DNA of 37,858 nt from Alphaproteobacteria bacterium (GTDB taxonomy: Bacteria; Pseudomonadota; Alphaproteobacteria; Rickettsiales; UBA8987), in assembly GCA_030429725.1 (NCBI GenBank), contig JAUIEX010000016.1, positions 1-37,858 of the forward strand, read 5' to 3'. The translations under genes and the position numbers were made by a program. Each line of letters opens with the position of its first letter. The stretch's first letter is position 1. Positions 16,062 through 24,530 of the stretch are shown here, one piece after another. The notes below the pieces were generated by a model, which saw only the letters and a program-made list of their open reading frames with translations, searched no databases and had not been told where the DNA came from.

Positions 16062-16966
16062 ATGTGGCAAACATACAGGAACAACCCAGCAAAAGCGACA
16101 ACAGCTACGAAGCCAGGCTGGCGGAGCTGCGTGCGGAAATTGATCAGGTGGATGAAGCATTACTTCACCTGCTGCAAAAGCGCTGTGAAATTGTGGAGAA
16201 TGTGGGTGCTTTAAAACACGAGGAAGGGCTTGATGGCACCATCATTCGCCCCGGAAGGGAAGCGGATATGGTGCGCAATGTTGCCCAAAAACTTGAAAGT
16301 TCCATGCCCCCTGCCGCCGCCGCCTTTATCTGGCGGATGATTATTTCCGGCTGTATCAATATTGAAGAAAAAGCGCATATCTCCACCTACGCCCCACCCA
16401 CTAACCGTGAATGTTACTGGCTTGCGCGGGAGCATTTTGGCAGCTTCACCCCCGCTTCGCAGTGCCTCTCTACCATGGAAGTTGTCCGCAATGTGATTGA
16501 AAAAAAATCAACCATCGGCGTGCTGCCCATTAAAGAAGAGGAAAAGCGCCAGCCATGGTGGAGTCTTCTTTGCGCCACAGAAAACCGCCCTCATATCTTC
16601 TGCCAACTGCCATTCATTCGCCTTGCACCCTCTCAGAAAGTTGAGGTTTTCTGCATTGCTAATGTTGCGCCGGAGCCCTCATCTGAGGACAAATCCTTAT
16701 GGGTTGTGCGGCTTCCGGAAACACTGGCGCAAAGTGACATCAAGCAGCGTCTTTTGGAAAAGAATTTTGAAATTCTGGATTACAGCCGCACCATCAGCCA
16801 GTCACAAACATCTATCGAATATCTTATTTCCATGGATGGCTTTCTGCCGGATACGAGTGAAAATCGTCAAAAATTTTATCACTATTTCACTGAGATATAC
16901 CCTGATTTTAATTCAGAGAAGTCCCTCACCTTCCTCGGCTCTTACGCAACCTCTTTAGCGCTTTAG
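16049..16966 (+). CDS. Chorismate mutase with C-terminal extension
   Basis: Converts chorismate to prephenate for phenylalanine and tyrosine synthesis. Residues about 20-105 form an AroQ-type helical domain: LRAEIDQVDEALLHLLQKR, then IRPGREADMVRNV and IWRMIISGCINIEE, with the expected Arg/Lys/Glu residues. The remaining 200 residues carry the conserved-looking segments LAREHFGSFTP, IGVLPIKE and WWSLL. I recall these from alphaproteobacterial chorismate mutases of about 280 residues located before hisC; the extension may be a degenerate periplasmic-binding-like or prephenate-dehydratase-like domain. The start is a GTG at 16049 with little ribosome-site support; another GTG at 16064 would avoid the overlap with gloB. 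hisC follows after nine bases, so the two are probably one operon. Confidence 0.85.
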   Translation: MYDSYVANIQEQPSKSDNSYEARLAELRAEIDQVDEALLHLLQKRCEIVENVGALKHEEGLDGTIIRPGREADMVRNVAQKLESSMPPAAAAFIWRMIISGCINIEEKAHISTYAPPTNRECYWLAREHFGSFTPASQCLSTMEVVRNVIEKKSTIGVLPIKEEEKRQPWWSLLCATENRPHIFCQLPFIRLAPSQKVEVFCIANVAPEPSSEDKSLWVVRLPETLAQSDIKQRLLEKNFEILDYSRTISQSQTSIEYLISMDGFLPDTSENRQKFYHYFTEIYPDFNSEKSLTFLGSYATSLAL

Positions 16967-16975
16967 TTTTAAAAA

Positions 16976-18064
16976 ATGCCAAATCTTGCCCACCCAAATT
17001 TACTTAACATTGCACCATACAAACCCGGGCAATCCAAAATTTCCGGCATGGAGAAGGTCATTAAACTCTCCTCCAATGAAAGCCCGTTCGGCATGCCTGA
17101 AAGCGCCCAAAAGGCAGCACAGGCGGCGCTCACAAAGGCACATCGCTATCCCGACCCTTCCGCGTCGCGCCTACGAGAAACGATCGCCAAGCGCTATCGG
17201 CTCAATGCAGATCAGATTGTTTGCGGCGCAGGCTCCGATGAATTATTGATGCTGCTGGCCGAAGGTTTTGCCACCACAGGGGATGAAATTATCTGCACCA
17301 AACATGGCTTTTCAATGTATCCCATCTGCGCACATCGCGTGGGCGCAACCCCTGTCATTGTTGATGAAAAGGCATTAAAAGCAGACCCCGTCGCCATTAT
17401 CAACGCCATCAGCAAACGCACAAAACTGATCTATCTGGCCAATCCAAACAACCCCACCGGAACCTATTTAAGCCATGATGAAATCGGCCAATTACTTGCC
17501 GCCATTCCGCCGGAAGTGCTGTTTGTGCTGGACGAAGCCTACGCCGAATATGCAGAAAATGGCCTGGTGGCCGATTATGAAAGCCACCTGCAGCTGGTGG
17601 AAAAACACCCCAATTTGGTTGTTACACGCACCTATTCAAAAATCTATGGCATGGGCGGCATGCGCCTTGGCTGGTGCTATGGATCGCCCATGATTGTTGA
17701 CGCGCTGCACCGCCTGCGCGGCCCTTTCAATGTCTCTTCCGTCACGCAGGCCGCCGGCATTGCCGCAATGGAAGATATGGATTTTTACAACATGTCGCGC
17801 GCGCATAATCAGGAATTTCTGCGTTTTCTAGGCCAGAAAATTACCGAAAAAGGCTATAAAATTACCCCGGCCATTGCAAATTTCGTGCTGTTTGATTGTG
17901 AAACGGAAGCAATGATGGAAAAGGCCGATCGCACCCTTCAGGAAAGCGGTATTATCATCCGCCGCGTTGATAGCTATCACCTCCCAACCCACCTCCGTGT
18001 TACCGTTGGCAGCGAAGAAGAATGCATCTTATTTGCCAATAATTTGCCGGAAAAAAATGACTAA
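16976..18064 (+). CDS. hisC: Histidinol-phosphate / aromatic aminotransferase
   Basis: Class I/II PLP aminotransferase that converts imidazole acetol-phosphate to histidinol phosphate; alphaproteobacterial HisC near chorismate mutase often also serves phenylalanine/tyrosine synthesis. The 362-residue protein shows IKLSSNESPFGMPESA near the N-terminus, GAGSDELLMLLAEGF, ANPNNPTGTYL, FVLDEAYAEYAE and the PLP-lysine segment TRTYSKIYGMGGMRLGW. The C-terminal IIIRRVDSYHLPTHLRVTVGSEEE is standard HisC, with the phosphate-binding Arg. It starts nine bases after chorismate mutase and ends three bases before the next gene, so co-transcription is likely. The context suggests a dual role, which is inference. 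No other his genes lie next to it; hisN is 13 kb away. Confidence 0.94.
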   Translation: MPNLAHPNLLNIAPYKPGQSKISGMEKVIKLSSNESPFGMPESAQKAAQAALTKAHRYPDPSASRLRETIAKRYRLNADQIVCGAGSDELLMLLAEGFATTGDEIICTKHGFSMYPICAHRVGATPVIVDEKALKADPVAIINAISKRTKLIYLANPNNPTGTYLSHDEIGQLLAAIPPEVLFVLDEAYAEYAENGLVADYESHLQLVEKHPNLVVTRTYSKIYGMGGMRLGWCYGSPMIVDALHRLRGPFNVSSVTQAAGIAAMEDMDFYNMSRAHNQEFLRFLGQKITEKGYKITPAIANFVLFDCETEAMMEKADRTLQESGIIIRRVDSYHLPTHLRVTVGSEEECILFANNLPEKND

Positions 18065-18067
18065 ACC

Positions 18068-18478
18068 ATGCCGGAAATAATGCTTAACCTTCTGCTGGAC
18101 AGCTTTCTCTCCGCATTGATTATTCCTATTCAACCAGCCAACGAACTGGCACTTCAGGCCATATTAAATCAAAACATTAACTATATTATATATCCAATTG
18201 CTTATATTGGATTTTTTGCCGGAAATATTGCTAATTATTTTGCTGCATACTGGCTAATTCGACGCCCCTTCTTCTGGAGCAGATTAAGCCCGGAATATTT
18301 GGCGGCACAAAAAATCTACCGTCGCTTTCTTCCATGGCTCCCCCTCCTTTCCTGCCTGCCTCTTTATGGCGGCATTTTTGCACTATTTTCCGGCCTCCTC
18401 TCCTCCAGACACGCTCTTTCACTTGTTTTTTTATCACTGGCAAGTGGCTTTGGCCTTTTTTTGGCGCTGCACCTCTAA
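18068..18478 (+). CDS. Small membrane protein, possibly DedA/VTT-related
   Basis: A 136-residue integral membrane protein with an amphipathic N-terminus and hydrophobic segments at about residues 38-62, 88-107 and 112-135. The order of a glycine-containing helix, a charged loop with YRRFLPWLPLLSCLPLYGGIFALFSGLL and a final helix resembles DedA/VTT-type (YqaA-like) proteins, where such a loop carries the substrate-related Arg/Gly residues. At this length it would be a minimal version, so the family call is tentative. It follows hisC by three bases, suggesting co-transcription, and is followed by the promoter region of the virB block. In Rickettsia-type clusters a different gene (sodB) often precedes virB3. 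Confidence 0.6.
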   Translation: MPEIMLNLLLDSFLSALIIPIQPANELALQAILNQNINYIIYPIAYIGFFAGNIANYFAAYWLIRRPFFWSRLSPEYLAAQKIYRRFLPWLPLLSCLPLYGGIFALFSGLLSSRHALSLVFLSLASGFGLFLALHL

Positions 18479-18507
18479 GCAATAGGGCATTTTGCGGCAA
18501 AAACCGC

Positions 18508-18558
18508 TATAATTAATTGGGTAGAAATTACTAAAATTTTAACCACTTTTTAGTAGTT
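18508..18558 (+). promoter_or_regulatory. Promoter/operator region upstream of virB3
   Basis: A perfect -10 hexamer TATAAT lies at 18508-18513, without a good -35 at 16-18 bp. Just downstream is an inverted repeat: arms 18526-18536 and 18548-18558 pair over 11 bp with one wobble, the inner eight bases being exact (TACTAAAA with TTTTAGTA). The repeat sits where a repressor would block transcription, about 30 bp before the virB3 start. It has no T run consistent with a terminator. Confidence 0.5.
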
Positions 18559-18587
18559 TTGTGGTAAACTAATTCAAAGGATGGTTT

Positions 18588-18893
18588 ATGTCTGAAAGCA
18601 AGGGAATGACACGAGACCCGCTATTCCTTGGGTTAACCCGCCCCGCAATGCTCCTTGGCGTTACATATAATTGGTTTACATTTGAGGGGTTTGTTAGCAT
18701 CATCATGTTTATTAATGGCGGGGACGATAAATTTTACGCCTTTTTGGCCGCCTTGGTTTTTCATGCCATTGGGTTTGTGCTTTGCTCGCATGAGCCGCGC
18801 TTTGTTGACATCATCAAAGTTTCCGCACAAACAAATGCAAAATGCGTCAATAAACGCTTCCATAACAATACAATCTCTTACGATCCGTCATGA
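18588..18893 (+). CDS. virB3: Type IV secretion protein VirB3
   Basis: Small inner-membrane protein of the type IV secretion channel that works with VirB4. The 101-residue protein has the family opening TRDPLFLGLTRPAMLLGV (about residues 8-25). One or two hydrophobic segments follow (about 30-43 and 49-66), then a cytosolic C-terminal part. The length is typical. AAAGGA six bases before the ATG supports the start. Its last four bases (ATGA) are shared with the start of virB4, indicating translational coupling. It is the first gene of the virB3-virB4-virB6 block and follows a short spacer holding a -10 box and an inverted repeat. Confidence 0.93.
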   Translation: MSESKGMTRDPLFLGLTRPAMLLGVTYNWFTFEGFVSIIMFINGGDDKFYAFLAALVFHAIGFVLCSHEPRFVDIIKVSAQTNAKCVNKRFHNNTISYDPS

Positions 18894-21298
18894 GCCTCAA
18901 ACTCACCAAGCGTGCCGTCAAAAATAAGGCCTATTCAAAACGGGAGGTCAGCGAATCCAGCTTTATCCCTTATCAGGCGCTGTGGGACAGCAATACCGCC
19001 ATCACAAAAAACGGGGAATTTCTGGTTGCCATCAAGCTGGATGGCTTCTCTTTTGAAACGGCGGATGATGAAGATCTGGACATGAAAAAAGTGGTGCGCA
19101 ACACCCTGTTTAAAAGCATTGGCACTGCCAATTATGCCATGTGGTTTCACATTATACGAAAGCGGCAACAAGTTGAACTGGAAGGGGAATTTGATGAAGT
19201 TTTCACCAATGAACTTAACCGGGAATGGCTTGAAAAACACCAATCTGAAGAGACATTCGCCAATGAATTATACATCACGATTGTTCGAAAAAAGGACGAT
19301 TCCGCTGTTGGCGCTTTCTCGGATATTATCAATAGCTTAGTTCATAAGGCAGATAAAACGGCAGCGCACGCGGCCATGCGGGATGCGCATAAAGAATTAA
19401 TGGAAATCACCACGCGCTTTATGGGTTCGCTAAAACCCTATGCGCCAAGGCTTCTGGGCTTAAGAGATACCAGCAATGGCACATTTTCCGAATTAATTGA
19501 GTTTTTTGCGCAGCTGGTCAATGCAGGTGATAGCGCACCTATGCTGGTTCCAAATAACGATGTTGCCAGTTATTTGCCAACGCACCGGCTTTATTTTGGC
19601 AAAAGTGCCGTGGAAGTTCGCGCGCCCGATGGCACAAGCAAAGTGGGCGGCGCAATCACCATTAAAGAATACGCCCCCCTCACCTATGGCGGTATTCTGG
19701 ATGAATATTTAAAACTGCCTTTTGAACTGATTATCACCCAATCCTTTACCTTTACCGCACGCGGCTCCGCCATTAACCGCATGAGCCTGCAACAACGGCG
19801 GATGGCAAGTTCCGGCGATAAGGCCATTTCACAAATGCAGGAACTTTCGCTGGCCATGGATATGGCACAAAGCGGCCAAATTGGCTTTGGCGATCATCAT
19901 TTATCCATTTTCATGTTTATGAATGACATCGACAAACTTGAGTCGGCGCTTTCTCTTTGTTATGCGGAAATGGTCAATGTTGGCATTATGCCAGTGCGTG
20001 AAAAATTCTGTCTTCAGGCAACATACTGGGCGCAGCTTCCCGCTAACTTTGGTTATATTGCCCGCGGCTCAACGATTAACACACTGAATTTAGCCAGCTT
20101 TGCATCTTTCCATAACTATCCCACCGGCAAGAAGAAAAATAACCATTGGGGGCCTGCGGTGACCATGCTGGATACCACCTCCGGCACGCCTTTTTACTTT
20201 AATTTCCACGTTCGCGATGTTGGGCACACCATGATTATTGGCCCGACCGGTGCCGGTAAAACCGTGATGATGAATTTCCTTATGGCGCAGGCGCAAAAAT
20301 TTGGCGGCCGCATGTTCTTCTTTGATAAAGATCGTGGCGCAGAGATTTTTGTTCGCGCCATCGGTGGTGTTTATAGCGTTATTGAACCGGGTAAAAATAC
20401 GGAATTCAACCCACTGCAACTGGAAGACACGCGCGAGAATCGCGCCTTTCTTGAGGAGTGGATGGAGGCCATGGTGCGCGCCTCTTATGACCAGGAATTA
20501 ACCCCGGAGGAAAAAGATCGAATCACTGAATCCGTTCAAGGCAACTACAAACTTTCAAAAGAAGACCGAAGATTATCCAGCATTGCTCCTTTTCTGGGGC
20601 TGGCCAAGCCCGGCTCTCTCGCAGCGCGGCTAAAAATGTGGCACGGCAATCATGAGGAAGAGGTGCGTGCCTCTCTTTTTGATAACCCGATAGATCGACT
20701 GGATTTTTCAAAGGCGCGGGTTTTTGGCTTTGAGATGGGCCCCCTATTGGATGACCCCAAAAGCCTAAGCCCTGTTCTGCTTTATCTTTTTCATAAAATT
20801 AACATGTCCCTGGATGGCTCACCCACCATCATCGTTCTTGATGAGGCATGGGCGCTGATTGATAATCCTGTTTTTGCCCCAAAAATCAAAGATTGGCTCA
20901 AGGTTCTCAGAAAACTGAATGCCATGGTTGTGTTCGCCACACAAAGTGTTGAGGATGTTGCCGCCAGCGACATTAGCGAAACGCTGGTCCAGCAGACAGC
21001 CACGCAAATGTATCTGCCAAACCCACGCGCCACCGGCGTTTATAAAGACACTTTCATGCTCTCTAATCGCGAATTTGATCTTGTTAAACGAACCGACCCA
21101 TCCACACGCTATTTTCTTGTCAAACAAGGGGAGCAATCTGTTGTGGCGCGGATTGACCTCTCCGGCATGAATGATGTGATTAATGTGCTTTCCGGGCGCA
21201 CCTCCACGGTGCTTTTGCTAGACAGAATTCGTGCCAAACTTGGTGATAAACCCGATGATTGGCTGCCGGAATTTTATCAGGAAGCGAGGAAAGTGTGA
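18890..21298 (+). CDS. virB4: Type IV secretion ATPase VirB4
   Basis: Hexameric ATPase at the cytoplasmic face of the inner membrane that energises pilus assembly and substrate transfer. The 802-residue protein has the CagE/TrbE/VirB N-terminal domain (about residues 180-385) and a RecA-like ATPase domain with Walker A GPTGAGKT at 451-458 and Walker B IIVLDEAWAL with D651 and E652. The downstream FATQSVEDVAASDI segment is also typical. Length agrees with Agrobacterium VirB4 (789). All catalytic motifs are intact, so it should be active. It overlaps virB3 by ATGA and the next gene by GTGA. VirB4 is a good phylogenetic marker for deciding whether this is the rickettsial-type system. Confidence 0.97.
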   Translation: MSLKLTKRAVKNKAYSKREVSESSFIPYQALWDSNTAITKNGEFLVAIKLDGFSFETADDEDLDMKKVVRNTLFKSIGTANYAMWFHIIRKRQQVELEGEFDEVFTNELNREWLEKHQSEETFANELYITIVRKKDDSAVGAFSDIINSLVHKADKTAAHAAMRDAHKELMEITTRFMGSLKPYAPRLLGLRDTSNGTFSELIEFFAQLVNAGDSAPMLVPNNDVASYLPTHRLYFGKSAVEVRAPDGTSKVGGAITIKEYAPLTYGGILDEYLKLPFELIITQSFTFTARGSAINRMSLQQRRMASSGDKAISQMQELSLAMDMAQSGQIGFGDHHLSIFMFMNDIDKLESALSLCYAEMVNVGIMPVREKFCLQATYWAQLPANFGYIARGSTINTLNLASFASFHNYPTGKKKNNHWGPAVTMLDTTSGTPFYFNFHVRDVGHTMIIGPTGAGKTVMMNFLMAQAQKFGGRMFFFDKDRGAEIFVRAIGGVYSVIEPGKNTEFNPLQLEDTRENRAFLEEWMEAMVRASYDQELTPEEKDRITESVQGNYKLSKEDRRLSSIAPFLGLAKPGSLAARLKMWHGNHEEEVRASLFDNPIDRLDFSKARVFGFEMGPLLDDPKSLSPVLLYLFHKINMSLDGSPTIIVLDEAWALIDNPVFAPKIKDWLKVLRKLNAMVVFATQSVEDVAASDISETLVQQTATQMYLPNPRATGVYKDTFMLSNREFDLVKRTDPSTRYFLVKQGEQSVVARIDLSGMNDVINVLSGRTSTVLLLDRIRAKLGDKPDDWLPEFYQEARKV

Positions 21299-22899
21299 TC
21301 CGTTCATTCCTCTTTCTGATTCTTTTTGGATTTTTCTCATCCACCGCCCATGCGCAGCTATGGAAAACAGACAGTCAATATTTTGGCCACGCACCCGGAC
21401 TGGCTCCGTGCTCACAATCGTCATGGATTATGACTCGCCCACCGGCGGGCGGCGGCTATGTTGATGCTACCGGGCAGGTTATTAACTATGATCCCGGGGA
21501 TTATGTCTATGCCGCCCCCGGCCTGACAAATAAAATCATTACTTGCATTACCGACTCCGTCATGATGGCCGTATTTGGTGAATATAACACCGTAACCCAA
21601 AGGTTTGATAATAACTTAAATCGACCCAATATGTTCATGCAGATGGAAACCTTACTACAAGGCATCACCACAACTATACTGACTATCTACTTGATTTTAT
21701 TTGGATATAAAGTTGTTCTTGGTGGGGTGCGCAATGCAAAATCAGAGGTTCTGACCACGCTGTCACTCATGCTTTTTATCTTATTTATGGTGCAATATGG
21801 CGGCTTAAGAGAATACACTCAAGGCTTCCTTACTATTCAGCAGGCAATGGTCAATGTGGTTGCAGGAACATTGGATGATATGCGTTTTAGTAAAACAAGC
21901 GGGCGGGCGCTGGATGTCTGCGCCTATGAGGCTGCCTGGCTAAGAATTGATTGTCTTATTGCGAAAATTATGGGTGCCGATCCTGAAAATTATGTTGATG
22001 CATCTAATAGCTATTACCCAATGGGCAATCCAAATAATTATCCGTGGGGCGGCATGGGGATTGGGCCCTTTTTGGAAAAGAATCCAAACACACCCTTTAT
22101 TGCACGGGACGGCTCCCCTATCACCGGAGAATTTCTGGCTTTTATAACATTAGCAGCCTCAATGCTATTCACCTCACTTGGCCCTTTTATCTTTATTCTT
22201 GGTGGTTTTATTCCTATTCTTATGGCCGCCGCCTTTGCTCAGGCCATGCTGGTCTTTGTTTCATCTTTTATCATTATCATTTTTCTGGGGCTGATCGGCT
22301 ATATCATTATACCACTGATGCTGTTCAAGCAAACGCAGCAAATGTTTGATTACTGGTTTCAGTTAGTTGTTGCATACACGCTTCAGCCTGCAATTTTAAT
22401 GGGTTATCTGGTCTTCATGGTGTATGTTATTAATGTTGCCATGCATAGTGAACTTTCTCCCTTCCAGAATACGCACAGCACCCAGCTCAGTGAGAATTTT
22501 GAGACATTACGAACCAAAATTAAGGACGAAGATAATCGCTGCATGCGGCAGGTTTTCAACTTCTCTAAAAACAACCGCGTTGATGCACAAAAAAATGACA
22601 CGGGCGGCACACAAGCCTCCAGCGGACTGGCACAAGGAAGCTTTGCGGTGCCCAGTTTTGTTATTCCGGGGCCTGACGGAAAATGCGATCCCTCCAGTCC
22701 GGACAATGCTCAATTTCAGGCCGATACTTTCCAGAACATGCTAAAACTTGGCATTTTAATGTTCCTAACCTTTGGTTTTATGAGCAACGTCATGAACTTT
22801 GGCGCACAACTCTCCGGGGTTATTGCCAGCCCGGTCAGCAACGCCATCAACGTGTATAACATGGCAACCAGCAAATTAAACAAGGCGATCAGCAAATGA
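21295..22899 (+). CDS. VirB6 paralogue 1
   Basis: Polytopic inner-membrane channel component of the TrbL/VirB6 family. From a GTG start that overlaps the virB4 stop (GTGA), the 534-residue protein begins with a cleavable-looking signal peptide (SFLFLILFGFFSSTAHAQ) and a soluble segment. Hydrophobic segments follow from about residue 115 (ILTIYLILFGYKVVLGG), through a cluster at about 280-345, to a last one near 490-510. The family core contains LMLFKQTQQMFDYWF (nt 22317-22361) and YTLQP. It is longer than Agrobacterium VirB6 (about 295 residues) because of N- and C-terminal extensions, as in rickettsial VirB6 proteins. A longer reading from TTG 21259 would overlap virB4 and hide the signal peptide. 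Confidence 0.9.
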   Translation: MIRSFLFLILFGFFSSTAHAQLWKTDSQYFGHAPGLAPCSQSSWIMTRPPAGGGYVDATGQVINYDPGDYVYAAPGLTNKIITCITDSVMMAVFGEYNTVTQRFDNNLNRPNMFMQMETLLQGITTTILTIYLILFGYKVVLGGVRNAKSEVLTTLSLMLFILFMVQYGGLREYTQGFLTIQQAMVNVVAGTLDDMRFSKTSGRALDVCAYEAAWLRIDCLIAKIMGADPENYVDASNSYYPMGNPNNYPWGGMGIGPFLEKNPNTPFIARDGSPITGEFLAFITLAASMLFTSLGPFIFILGGFIPILMAAAFAQAMLVFVSSFIIIIFLGLIGYIIIPLMLFKQTQQMFDYWFQLVVAYTLQPAILMGYLVFMVYVINVAMHSELSPFQNTHSTQLSENFETLRTKIKDEDNRCMRQVFNFSKNNRVDAQKNDTGGTQASSGLAQGSFAVPSFVIPGPDGKCDPSSPDNAQFQADTFQNMLKLGILMFLTFGFMSNVMNFGAQLSGVIASPVSNAINVYNMATSKLNKAISK

Positions 22900-24530
22900 T
22901 AACACGCCTTTTCCTCCATTTTCTGTTCTTCATCGCACTGTCCATTGGCCTGCTGCCTTCAAATGCAGCCGCACATTGTATTGCCAATCCTACGGATCCG
23001 GACAGAGTGATATGGGATAGCTGCGTCCATGACGGGACAAACTGCCATACGGATCTGCAAAACACCACCTGCCCCGGCGGCATGAGCGTTCACAGGCATC
23101 GTAATATTGAGCGTGGCGCGCCGGGCTCCGGTGACTGGAAGCGCATTGACGAACGGGACGGAACGGAGGGAATCACGTGGGATTTAGCGCCCATACAAGG
23201 GCAGGCCGGGCAGGCATCCGGTTCACCCACCCAGTTCAGCTGCGATGTTGGGCGCGGCGCACCATTACAATCCATCTATCACTGCATTACCGGCGTTATT
23301 GGCCTTACCACCGATTATTTTATTTTGACGGTTTCTTCCACCTTTGGCGAAATCGCCAGCATTGCCTGCATAATCTATATCATTCTCTTGGGGTATAAGA
23401 TTGTTTTTGGCGCAGCACGCTTAAAACAAGACACGGTTATCCATCTGGGAAAAATTGTGCTGGTTATTGCCGTTTCAACTGACATGCGCTTGATTCTTGA
23501 ATTTAAAGAACTTTTTACAAGCTTTCCATGGATTGTTAATGACCTCCTCGTTAATATGGGCGCATCGAATAACAGCGGAAATTTTGCTGACATTACCGGA
23601 TTTGCAAATTGCCAATATCGTGTTTTTTGTGCGATTGAAGGCATTATGTTTGATATTTTCGGCATCTTCACAACCACCGATGCCGCCACCGGAGTGCTGA
23701 CGCAAGAATCCTTCCTTGGCATTGGCGCCCTTGTTGGCGGCTTATTTTTTACAGGCTCTTACGGCGCAACCATCACGGTTGTGGTCATTGGGTTTTTCTT
23801 AACGTTACTGCTTGGCCTTGGGCAAATTATGTTGCACTTTCTTGTCTGCTTTATCGCCATTTCGTTCTTAACAATTATCACCCCTTTAATGCTCATCCTT
23901 TGGCTATTTAAACCGACGGAAAAAATATTCCAATCATGGTTTAAGTTTATCCTCTCTTATGCTTTCCAGCCGGTGGTTATCAGTGCCTTTTTGTTGATGA
24001 CCCTGACCATTGCACAGGATATGTCATCTCAATTTGGTACTATTTATAACATAGCACGAGCAAGTATGAATGACCCCGTGGCCAAAAAACAAATCACAAT
24101 CTTCTCCCTTCCTTCTTCTCTGGGGGGTGTTGAATATGATGAACACGCACAGCGCCATTTAATTAAAGACAATATTCCAACGGCAATGCGCGGCACGCAG
24201 GGTTACACATGGCGCGGCACAGGCAATGGCTATTCTCAGGTTTTTGCAACAGGCAACGGGGCAACCAGCGTAACGCCACAGAATAATCGGCTAAGTGCCA
24301 ATTTTCTGGATATTGGCGAGCCACTGGTGCGCAGCTTTATTACTTTAATTCTGGCGAATGCACTACTCTTCCTGCTCATTATCGGCTTTATGAAACAACT
24401 GCCAAGCATTGTGCATGAAATGGTAACGCAAGGCATGGTGGAATCCGTCCACGGCGCAACAGTTGGCCTTTCTTCCGGGCTACAGGGTAACATCACTTCC
24501 AGGCTTCAACAATTGGGGCAAAAAAAATGA
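22896..24530 (+). CDS. VirB6 paralogue 2
   Basis: Second TrbL/VirB6-type membrane protein in the row, 544 residues, starting with an ATGA overlap on paralogue 1. An N-terminal signal peptide (FLHFLFFIALSIGLLPSNAAA) is followed by a Cys-rich exported region of about 130 residues (CIANP, WDSCVHDGTNCH, NTTCPGG), likely disulfide-bonded in the periplasm. The membrane region resembles its neighbours: IIYIILLGYKIVFGAARL, a cluster of hydrophobic helices at about 270-350, then LMLILWLFKPTEKIFQSW and YAFQP. A final helix near residues 485-503 ends it. The Cys-rich part is not a VirB6 hallmark that I know and may be surface- or periplasm-directed. Confidence 0.88.
   Translation: MITRLFLHFLFFIALSIGLLPSNAAAHCIANPTDPDRVIWDSCVHDGTNCHTDLQNTTCPGGMSVHRHRNIERGAPGSGDWKRIDERDGTEGITWDLAPIQGQAGQASGSPTQFSCDVGRGAPLQSIYHCITGVIGLTTDYFILTVSSTFGEIASIACIIYIILLGYKIVFGAARLKQDTVIHLGKIVLVIAVSTDMRLILEFKELFTSFPWIVNDLLVNMGASNNSGNFADITGFANCQYRVFCAIEGIMFDIFGIFTTTDAATGVLTQESFLGIGALVGGLFFTGSYGATITVVVIGFFLTLLLGLGQIMLHFLVCFIAISFLTIITPLMLILWLFKPTEKIFQSWFKFILSYAFQPVVISAFLLMTLTIAQDMSSQFGTIYNIARASMNDPVAKKQITIFSLPSSLGGVEYDEHAQRHLIKDNIPTAMRGTQGYTWRGTGNGYSQVFATGNGATSVTPQNNRLSANFLDIGEPLVRSFITLILANALLFLLIIGFMKQLPSIVHEMVTQGMVESVHGATVGLSSGLQGNITSRLQQLGQKK

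Noticed and set aside
15252..16160. Longer gloB reading starting at 16160
   Set aside because: The extra 33 residues are unlike glyoxalase II and would overlap the chorismate mutase gene by over 100 bp.
21259..21294. TTG start 36 bp upstream for VirB6 paralogue 1
   Set aside because: The GTG at 21295 gives a normal signal peptide and a GTGA overlap with virB4, like the other genes of the block.
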